From positions 20,042,040 through 20,106,039 of the forward strand of contig NC_045145.1 of NCBI RefSeq assembly GCF_008831285.2: DNA of 64,000 nucleotides. Reading direction: 5' to 3'. This document shows, in pieces, positions 55,801 to 64,000 of the stretch (position 1 is its first letter; each line of letters begins with the position of its first letter). Made by a program: the position numbers and the translations under genes. A model generated the notes under the pieces. It saw nothing but the letters and a program-made list of their open reading frames with translations. It did no database searches and had not been told where the DNA came from. Source of the DNA: Nymphaea colorata. Its lineage: Eukaryota; Streptophyta; Magnoliopsida; Nymphaeales; Nymphaeaceae.

Positions 55801-58800
55801 CTTTGAAGGCAAGCAACTTAAAGATCCATTGTTGTCATGCTTTAACCACCAGAAGCACAAATATATACATCGGGAAATTGTAAAGGTTCATCACTTATTA
55901 AAGAAGTATAGCATCAACTGAATGAGCTTACTGGAAGCATCTCCTGTATAACTTCATTATTTATGCTTTCTTCATCACCTGGCAGCAAAGCCATACACAT
56001 CCTGTGTGAAAAGAGAAAGTGCATGAACACTATAAAAATGTATTGACACTTGACAGTTAGTACTGTAAATACATAATCAAAAGTGTTAGTGGATAGTCAC
56101 TGACAAAAGAGTTTAAAATGCCTTAAAACCGTAATAAGAACACAACCATTCAACCTCCGTTCTCATCTTTAGCAGCCAATAGTTGATGTCATTATACTAC
56201 CATGAGAGAAGAACATATCCACTGGAAAGGTCAAGTGAAACAAGATTTATATTTGTACAATCCCAGCTGGAAAAGATGCATCCAGTTGCAAAAAGAAGGT
56301 CATTGCCATCTCAAAAGGAAAAATAAATAATGTTCTGCAGTGATACAATTATGAATGAAAGAGATTCTAGGTTCATTATTGCTGTGAAGTAAACCTGACA
56401 TAAGATACAAACTATAATAAGCTCAAACAGTGGAAAATACCTGAAGTTGTCAATCAGAATAATCACTTCAAATACTAGCAAAGGAAGAAAGACAATCTTC
56501 AAGTTCACTGCTGGAAAGCCCCGAGCTGCAAGCAAAGCATTTGAAACAAATAAGTCCAACAAAAACAAAGATCTATTTTGCCATTACAGCCTTTGCATAG
56601 AACAGTTGTTGGAACCGATCAAATCTGAAGGACAACTGGATTCTCATACCCTTAAGACTTTGGTGCAACAACAATGAAATAATAGTAACAAGGTCATGTT
56701 CAATTACATGTTAGAATATGTTAACAAGAAAATACATGTTATTTAGACAATAGACATACCCCACAAGCTCTCAAGGAAAACACAAAGCAGCAGCTCAAAT
56801 GACACAATCAGTGGAGTGGCAACAATAGCATGGCAAGGGGCCCACTGGAAAAAGAACACAAAACAGGAAAAGGAAATAAGTTTCACTCAACACATAAAAT
56901 AACAAGAAAAAATTGTAAAACACTCACTCTCACTCACACGCAGTAGTGCCCTGACTTGGAAAACAAGAAAAAAAAAACAAAGAAAAACTTTAAATATCAT
57001 TTAATGCATAAAAGAACAAATTGTGAATATCATATACACATGCGAGCCCATGCATTAACAGATGCATACCACAGTGACAAATGCCACTGACTTACTGATA
57101 TTTTGAAAATATTGTGAAATTGATGCAATTTGAAGTCATCCAGTACACTGACCAATATTTTTTATATTATAAAAATATCACGAAAAAAGGAAAATATTGT
57201 GATATTATTACAAGTTATTTCTCATATTTTCCTGAAATTTTTAAAATGGTCCCGTTAAATATTTTTAAGCATGTAAATATTTCTTTCATGATTCCAGAAA
57301 GTTTGCCAACTTGTTTCTTGTAATATTGCAAGAAAAATACAAAACAGTTATGTTATAACTTCTTTTATATTTTCCCAAAATTCAAAACTGCCAATATCTT
57401 CCCAATATGTTCCAAAAAACTCCAGATTTTGGAAAAAGATTCAAGAAAAATATTAGTAACTATGATAAATGTATATACATACATGTTTGCGCTTGTGTGC
57501 GCAAGCAGCTTGACTAATTGAAAATAAAACATTACACTAGAAAGATGGCAAATCAAGAACTTCATCGTACATGACGGTTACGTGGTGGTGATGGAGCAGG
57601 TAAGGAGAACCTTCCTCGAGCAACAACCGAGTGGAATAACCATAACGGAGTAAAAACGAACCTGCATAACTGAAGAATTACTGAAGAACTTGCTGAAACA
57701 GACCAAATCCCAAGCAAGAAAAGAATGCTAATTGTGATGCTCCTGAAAAAATTTTAACAATGGCCACCTTCATGCGCAAGTACAAATTCACCAGCATAAT
57801 TGGAATGCAATATACACAGGCAAAAACATCTTCATAATCTAAGAATCTTCATATAATCATCATTACCTAAATGGTACTATTTACACATGGAGTAAATATT
57901 TTAGCGCCTAATAGCTGTCAGGCATTTAAAAGCCAAAAATAGAAAAACGACATTCAAAAAATGTAGATGACAGCTCCCACTTATTTATTTCTAGATGCCC
58001 TAAATGTAAATTTGGAATTCTAAATGGCCCTCTCAAAGAGGCACCTAAAAGTTATAGTACAATCACTAGCATTTTCTTTACAGAATATGCAGATGAACTT
58101 TTGTCAGAAACACTAACTAAACGGTGAATACAGAAAGAGACAGTGGACAAAGTACTCCAAGATTGCCTAGACAAGGAACTAAATGCATTCTTAAGCTTCC
58201 CATTAGGGAACTACTCCAAGCTAATCCTTTTCTCATTTTTTTCCTCTCCATTTCTTAAAGGAATCGTCGTTTGGCCCAACAGCACTGAATGGATATTCAC
58301 TGAACACGTCTGCTGGAGTCTGGACTACTGCTCGCCGAACCCCTTCCTGGCACTTCAGAATCATCTTCTATGAGCTGAGGGCCGAGGCGTACCTACACTT
58401 CCATAGATCTACTAAAACTCTAAACCTACGATACAAGTACGAGTTCACTAAATTTGACTAAGAACGAGCTAGAAAACAATAATCCCCACCTTACATACAT
58501 TTGCTGCTGAGAAGAATCTGCTGGTTAATGCTGCTTTTTTACTGCGCCCACATACATGCGGAACAATGCTATCCACTCGTTATTTACTTGCCAAAGAAGG
58601 CCGAATTTTCAAATTCACTTAGAGCAATAAAGAACCAGAACACAACCGCCAAATTAAAATAACGAAACAGACATTTTTCCTTAGGAAGTTGCAAGCCCAA
58701 GAAAGAAGGATAGAGTCTTCCTCTTATACAATCAATCGTGAGTTGAAACGACGATATTTACATACAGAGATGGAGAATTAGTGTTTGAAAAACATACCAC

Positions 58801-59170
58801 CCTACAAATTACCCGAATTCGTGTCATCCCTTTCTTCCCCTCGATTTCCAATAGAGAACTATTTCACTTAAAAAACCCCAAGAAAATAACCGAACAGCGA
58901 ATTCAGAAAGAAAGCACCGCCTGTCCCAAGTGTCTCCCCTTAACACCGACGGAAAGAAAAGCCTTGGCAGGGCAATCGAGCTTAATGTGGGAACCAGTAA
59001 GTCCACAAACTGAACAGGAAGAGATGGAAAGGGAAGAGTTATTTAACTAACCACCAGGAGTAGGCGCGGGAATCGTCGAGCTTCATTACGAGAAGGATGG
59101 TGAAAGCAAGCAGCATGCCATGTGCGGCCACGGCCTGCGCGGATTTGGCAACCCCGTACCACGCCCTCAT
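49870..59170 (-). CDS. Transmembrane Fragile-X-F-associated protein with C-terminal RING finger (14 exons, 468 aa)
   Basis: This is a multi-pass membrane protein (Tmemb_185A domain) ending in a C3HC4 RING. It is homologous to Arabidopsis At1g18470, At1g68820 and At1g73950 and is probably a membrane-bound E3 ubiquitin ligase. Exons in gene order are 59052-59170, 57571-57661, 56760-56844, 56441-56525, 55932-56001, 55208-55277, 54970-55015, 54623-54872, 54309-54514, 54125-54199, 51553-51622, 51277-51357, 50032-50111 and 49870-49948. All have GT-AG borders, and the phases sum to 469 codons with stop. Typical stretches are WAPCHAIVATPL, LKIVFLPLL, DNFRMCMALLPGDEE, FAFLVCTKWSNPAI, RLLGWWSIDESSREE and VWRLQAALGEQAEITK (coiled-coil start). 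RING ligands are C421, C424, C436, H438, C442, C445, C452 and C455. Residues about 357-366 (ARPLHSACSG) diverge from the usual LYFDQESG. Substrate is unknown. Confidence 0.95.
53055..53537. mobile_element. Inverted-repeat element in intron 10 of the RING gene
   Basis: The left end TACTCTAAGTCACATGGGTA (53055-53074) is mirrored by TACCTATGTGACTTAGAGTA (53518-53537 approximately). Inside, the left arm is duplicated (GTGACATGGGTATTGG recurs near 53196) and a poly-C tract (about 53264-53277) faces a G-rich tract (about 53337-53356). It contains no coding sequence. The flanking TA on each side could be a 2-bp target duplication, but the class is uncertain. Confidence 0.7.
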
Positions 59171-59215
59171 TGCTCCACGATCTTCCCGAACACAACCAAA
59201 CCCCCTTACTGAACC

Positions 59216-59244
59216 CTCTCTCTATCTCTCTCTCTCTCTCTCAG
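59216..59244. promoter_or_regulatory. CT/GA microsatellite just upstream of the RING gene start
   Basis: CTCTCTATCTCTCTCTC on the plus strand reads GAGAGAGAG in gene sense, about 50-75 bp before the start codon. It probably lies in the 5' leader. The call is based on position only. Confidence 0.4.
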
Positions 59245-60896
59245 TGCTTCCAGATTTGCTCGACGACTTCCTTCTTCCCTAAGGAAGGAAAGGCAAAGCA
59301 AGAAGAAGAAGCGTTGAAGAGAAAGATCGATCTGACATTGACGTCAGCGCTGGACCTCTCCTGATCCTCCTCCTTCTTCTTCTTGTCTCTCTCTCCCCGC
59401 GCGCGTGGTTCCCTTTTTCGGTCACACCACACACCAACGCCGCGAAAAGGATATCCAGCATAGACTTCCACTTACTATGATGCGTGAGTGTGACGCACCG
59501 TTCTTGTGTATCATGCCAACTCCGGCGGCCGAACGTATTGTTCGGAAAATGTCACGGGAAGGAACCCGAAACGGCTCCGTCCAAAATTCGGACGATATGG
59601 TTCTGTCGGCCGATACAGCTCCTCACTCGTCCATATATTAATAAAATAAAATAAAATAAAATAATTTTTTTCCCAGCGTTTTCTTTTCATTTTGTTTCTA
59701 AAGATGCATGAGACTGTGATTTCTGAAACTATGAGCATCGGTTTCTTCATCAAACAAGCAAGAAACATGTAATTTCTGAAAATACAGGTGCGTTTTTGCA
59801 AATAAATCTACGCACACAATGTACCTTTTTATTATAATTGGCATGAATAATGTCTGAATTTTTTTTTATGCTTCCCTGAAGAAAGGGAAAAAAGCAAAGT
59901 AGATGCTATATGAAGATCATCAAATGAACGAACTTCCTGGAAGACACCTTGTCCACAATCTCCAAACAATGGCATTCTATCCAAATGCATCTGCAGCATG
60001 GATGGGTGGGGCGCGTTTGATTCATAGGTTATTCTTAATTTCGGCTGAACAATTTCCCATATTAGCATCGCGCATCAAAAACATAGGACAATTCTCTTCC
60101 TCGTGCAAAGCTTTTTGTATTCTAATAAATGCTGTATATCCAAGATAATGAACAACTTCTCCAGACCATCGGTCATTCTAATTTTTAGAGTTTGAAAGTA
60201 CACCTTTTTCTTTAGTTGGCGGTACTGAGATATGACTTTCTATTTGGCCAATGTACTATGGCTTTTCAGACATTGTCCTGTTTGAGAGTAGTGCACTCCA
60301 CTTTGGTGTGATTATATATATATATATATATATATTTTAGGGTTAGGTGAGTGGTGTTTTTCACTAACCAGAACAACTCTAAAGTGCTCGCCCTAACCTC
60401 GTATCTCCCTAAAGTACAAAGTTTGCTTTCGGTTCTTAAAGTGTTGCCTTCGCCATGCTTTAACTTGTATGTCAATGGCTCTTTTTTGCAAAACAGAAGG
60501 TGAATGATATGAGAATTCAAAACGGAAATCGATCGCCTATATACTAGCCCCCGACCATTGCACCAACCTCATTGAATCAAAGATCTTACCATTTGTGAAG
60601 AAATTAGGGCTACATCTCTTTTCATTTCCATATAATATTTGTTATATAGTATTATGCCTTTTTGGGTTTAAGACTTGGAAACAAAAAGACAATGACAATC
60701 AAACCTAACCCATTGGAATAGAAACACAAGTGTTCCAAACGCGTCCCTCGGTCTGGTGGTTTTCTCCTTCTGCTCCACAACCTAAGGTGCAAACTTTTAC
60801 AGCTCTTTTCCCCTTTGCATGCACGGACGAGTTCTTATACGTTACTCACTCGTCTGACGTAGTTAGAAAATGACCAGCTTTGGTTTAACTTGGCAT
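59245..60896. other. Intergenic region, no gene recognised
   Basis: It contains the upstream region of the RING gene, an AAAAT pentanucleotide run at about 59640-59664, and a TA microsatellite at 60312-60335. No open frame resembles a known protein. Confidence 0.5.
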
Positions 60897-61238
60897 TAAG
60901 GGTGGGCATCGGGCCGGGCCCGGCCTGGCCGGCCTGATCCAGCTCGGGTTTCGGCTCGGGCCCGGATCATTTAAAATTTAAAAATATTTGTTTAATTATA
61001 ATATAATTTTAAATATAAAATAGATTTATTAATAATAAATATATATTATTAAAAAATTAAAAAAAATTATTTTTTAATTTAAACTGGCTAAACAGGCCGA
61101 GCCGGGCTGACCTGGGCCGACCTATCGGGGCCGGGCTGACCCGAGCTAACCTATTGGGCCTGGGCCAGGTTTTTCCCAGCCCAGGCTCAGGCCCAATCAG
61201 GCAGGGCCGGCGGCGGTCCGGCCCAACGCCCACCCTTA
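60897..61238. mobile_element. hAT-like MITE with 8-bp target duplication (copy 3, most intact)
   Basis: The terminal inverted repeat TAAGGGTGGGC is perfect at 60897-60907 and 61228-61238, and similarity extends further inward (GGGCCGG). The 342-bp element has GC-rich palindromic arms and an AT-rich core. The flanks CTTGGCAT (60889-60896) and CTTGACAT (61239-61246) match at 7 of 8 bases. Size, ends and duplication length fit a non-autonomous hAT element of the same family as 260-528. Confidence 0.8.
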
Positions 61239-61246
61239 CTTGACAT

Positions 61247-61874
61247 GCATGTTGGCATGCATGTGTTAAAGGCCAAGCGGACAGAAGAAAAATATCTACA
61301 TAAAAAAAACACAACGGATTTTACTGTCTGATCCCTTCTTCTTGAAACCCTTTCCGAGTTCAGAGAAACTGCAGTTCCCCCCTCCGTCTATTCTAAAATT
61401 GAAATGACCTGTTGAGAGATATACCATACATATTAGGCATAACATGTTCTTTGGCACACTTTTTGAATTAAGAAGGTTGCGTTTGAGAGGAGCTCTCCCA
61501 TCCTTTATTGCAGAACAAATGATAGGAACAAAGAATAAAGGAAAGACCCATAGCTAAATACATGCTGTCCATTACTATCAAATTTTTGCTTTTTTTGGGG
61601 AAAGCGTTTTTATAGCAATCATCTGTCCTCTTTTTTTTTTTTTTCTTGCTTTAAAGAATTTAAAGAATTAGAAATTTGTACATTTAGAAGAAACCATTAA
61701 GGAAGAGTCCCAAATTTTACCAATAGAACTGGTAAAATGGATATATGGTCTAGTTAATCTCTCTTTTTTTGGGCTTCCTGAATGCAAATAAAAAGTCTTA
61801 TGCTTGACGACCAGGTCAGGTGGTCTTCTTTAATAGATGGTTGGATGACTTTGAATTGTCACAGTCATCATTCA

Positions 61875-61911
<37 letters not shown>

Positions 61912-62673
61912 AAGAGAAAGAGAGACAAGGGGTTGAAAAGAAAATAATGTGCATGATATACATGGTTAATGATTAAAATACATTTAGTTCACACTAGAAA
62001 AAATCTTTTTGCAAAGATAAAAATGAAAATAAAAAAATAAAAAGACTATAAAAAACATTTTTTAATAAATCATCAAACTGTCCTTCTTTCCTTTACAATA
62101 CCGTGCCCATGTCATACACAACTTCCTCTCTAATTGGTGGGAATTGTTAGTTTTCCACTCTTTTCTATGTACGGAACCCTATCTATAAATTCTGTGAGGG
62201 GATTGGACTCTTAATTAAGGTGAACGTGCACTGAATCTAATCATGATTAGCCTCATCATCATAGCTTTTAACTTTTCTAAGACAAGGTTACGAAAAGGTG
62301 CAAGCAGAAACAGATAAGGCCCGTCAAGAATGTGGTCACAACTCACTAGTCCCATAACTTGCTACTCAATCCTGACGCTCTCCCCGAATCTAAATTGCAC
62401 AACATGGCTGAAGCACATTAGTAAGGTAAATTTTTTGATATTCCTATTTCTTATGTTGAAAGCTTCTAATGGTTGCACCGTGTCTGATATGGAATAATTC
62501 ATGCATCTTTCGCCATAATCGATTATTAATTCGAAACTTGGCCTGAAGTTCCCTTCCAAATGCATAAACTGATCAACCTGAAGGCGATGGTCCTCCAATA
62601 ACATGAACTGGGCGGAAAAAAACAAACGGAAAAGAAGACGAGAAAGGAACGGGAAATTGGATTATCCACTTGG
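61247..62673. other. Intergenic region, no gene recognised
   Basis: A TA microsatellite occupies 61879-61907, followed by a GA-rich stretch. Open frames are short and unrecognised. The last few hundred bases would be the 3' flank of the MYB relic. Confidence 0.5.
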
Positions 62674-63161
62674 TTAGGCCGCAGATTTTTCGTCCAATGT
62701 GCTCCAAAAGTCTGGATCTGACAATAACTTTTCCCATTCAAGTTCGGTCTCTATAGAAGCTGTTGTTTGTTGAAGAAGGAATTCTTTGCGGCCATCTGAA
62801 TCGAGCAATATTTCAGGAAGCAATATTGATTCTTTTCGAGTTTGATGGGATGCCTCGAGTTCTCCTCCTTCTCCTCCTCCTCCTTGAATGTCCTTTGGGT
62901 CGAACCAGCTCGAAAAGCAGAACTGTTCTTCTATAAAACTGTCTGCTGGAGCTTCTGCTGTCTGCGCCTCGTGTGCCTTGAAGAACCAGTTTCACAGTTG
63001 GCCGGTGAACTTGTGGCTTGACAACGACGACGGAAGGGATTGGTGGCGCTTCTTTTTTGCGCTGACGGTCCACCTTAATTTGTTAGTTCAAATGAGAGTT
63101 CCACCGGTTCTTTATATCATTGGCCGTCCTTCCCAGCATCGTCCCAGCAATCAGTGACCAT
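62674..63161 (-). pseudogene. R2R3-MYB third exon with stop and frame change (anthocyanin-activator-like)
   Basis: The acceptor TTAATAAG precedes the sequence A-TGG-TCA, so the exon opens in the middle of repeat R3 with WSLIAGTMLGRTANDIKNRW and then NSHLN. This is the conserved position of intron 2 in R2R3-MYB genes. GRTAND is the form seen in subgroup-6 anthocyanin activators. Directly after NSHLN an in-frame TAA occurs at 63083-63085. Reading on in that frame gives APPIPSVVVVKPQVHRPTVK, where the family has its K-P-R-P motif. The MYB-like tail (FIEEQFCFSSWFDPKD, LEWEKLLSDPDFWSTLDE, stop at 62674) is in another frame, so a one-base change must lie near 62975-63000. Exons 1 and 2 are not in the window. 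Either a pseudogene or an R3-terminated short MYB would result. Confidence 0.82.
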
Positions 63162-63256
63162 CTTATTAATCACACGCACTTCAATTTAGAAAGTAATAAA
63201 TGTAAAAAAAAAAAAAATGTGTTCTTACTTTTCAATGAATAACGAACAATAAGTTA

Positions 63257-63683
63257 GGGTGTGTTTAGATGACATCCTCATCTAACCCAATTTTGTAAAA
63301 CTTGGTTTTATGAAAATTAAGTTTTTCTAATGAGATTTTAAAACTTGGTTGGTTTGTTTAAGTGACACACTCAAAACCTGGTTTTATACGAGTGACACTC
63401 TCCTTTAACTCTGTTTTCTAAAAACTAGGTTTTATGAAAATCAAGTTTTTTAATGAGTTTTAAAAATTTGTTTTTTGTTTGGGTGACATCCAAAATCTGA
63501 TTTTTGAATAACCTAAAAGGGACCAGATTTTTAACTCTCTTTACAAAACCAGGTTTTGCCAAAACTAGATTTTATTCAAACTCAGTTTTCATGGCGCCCA
63601 ATACTTTGAAAACCAAGTTTTGGAGTCAAATTTAACCAGATTTTGCATCCAAAACCTGGTTTTGAAGTGTCACCCAAACACCT
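63257..63683. mobile_element. Inverted-repeat element, repeat unit A
   Basis: It starts GGGTGTGTTTAGATGACATCC and ends GTGTCACCCAAACACCTT, which reads AGGTGTTTGGGTGACAC on the other strand. The interior repeats AAACCTGGTTTT/AAAACCAGGTTT words in both orientations, so it could fold into a long imperfect hairpin. It is non-coding. Confidence 0.6.
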
Positions 63684-63688
63684 TCAAA

Positions 63689-64000
63689 GGGTATGTTTGG
63701 ATGACAACCTCACCTAACTAGTTTTGTGAAAGCTTTAATCTATTAAAACTAAATTTTTAATGAATTTGAGAACTTGATTTGTTTGTTTGGGTAACATACT
63801 TAAAACCTGGTTTTTTAGAATAACCTCAAGAGGTTATGTTTTGTATTTGTTTTCACAAAGCCTGGTTTTGTCTAAATTGGGTTTTCTTCAAACCTAATTT
63901 TAACTTACACCTAAACATTTGGAAACCTAATTTTGAAGCAAAACCAAGTGTTCCTTACAAAAATCCGTTTTGGGGTGTCATCCATAAGCCTCTCACGCTT
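63689..64000. mobile_element. Second, adjacent inverted-repeat element, unit B
   Basis: GGGTATGTTTGGATGACAACC at the start is mirrored by GGGGTGTCATCCATAAGCC near 63970-63990. The interior has the same AAACCTGGTTTT words as unit A. The two units are about 5 bp apart, head to tail. The window ends within or just after the right arm. Confidence 0.55.

Overview
This is nuclear DNA of a flowering plant. Coding sequence is sparse and every gene is split by GT-AG introns. The surrounding DNA is AT-rich, with TA and GA/CT microsatellites, small inverted-repeat elements and a decayed Copia retrotransposon. A leucoanthocyanidin reductase gene, which Brassicaceae lack, argues for a plant that makes proanthocyanidins. 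Nothing here fixes the family; an early-diverging angiosperm or magnoliid is a guess, not a result.

Five genes could be assembled to a full reading frame from splice sites. All lie on the minus strand. They are LAR, a flavan-3-ol branch NADPH reductase (3546-7775, 5 exons, 376 aa); a MyoB-type myosin-binding protein with a GTD-binding coiled coil (22814-25898, 3 exons, 954 aa); a cytosolic receptor-like kinase of the CRK43/At1g70740 type (33998-38431, 6 exons, 423 aa); the AP-5 adaptor beta subunit (44130-47864, 3 exons, 1168 aa); and a multi-pass transmembrane Fragile-X-F-associated protein with a C-terminal RING finger (49870-59170, 14 exons, 468 aa). A sixth locus at the right edge (62674-63161, minus) is the last exon of an R2R3-MYB resembling anthocyanin activators. 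It carries an in-frame stop and a frame change, so it looks broken.

Region by region: 1-3.5 kb holds a hAT-like MITE and no gene. LAR lies at 3.5-7.8 kb, with a paired MYB-recognition module upstream. From 8 to 19 kb there is a graveyard of repeats: Copia pol relic, several MITEs and local tandem duplications. MyoB and the kinase occupy 22.8-38.4 kb. I recall their Arabidopsis counterparts as immediate neighbours (At1g70750 and At1g70740), so this may be conserved gene order. A Copia-type LTR with its primer-binding site sits just past the kinase stop codon. AP5B and the RING membrane protein fill 44-59 kb, and 59-64 kb is mostly repeats plus the MYB relic.

The genes do not form a single pathway. 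The functional links I can argue are (1) LAR with its MYB-type promoter module, and perhaps the broken MYB, in flavonoid metabolism; and (2) AP-5, the myosin receptor and the RING membrane protein, all in endomembrane traffic or turnover, which may be coincidence. I saw no CRISPR array, rRNA gene or convincing tRNA gene, and no clearly new biological system. The best leads are the LAR promoter module, the broken MYB, the intron triplication in the kinase and the 8-bp-TSD MITE family.
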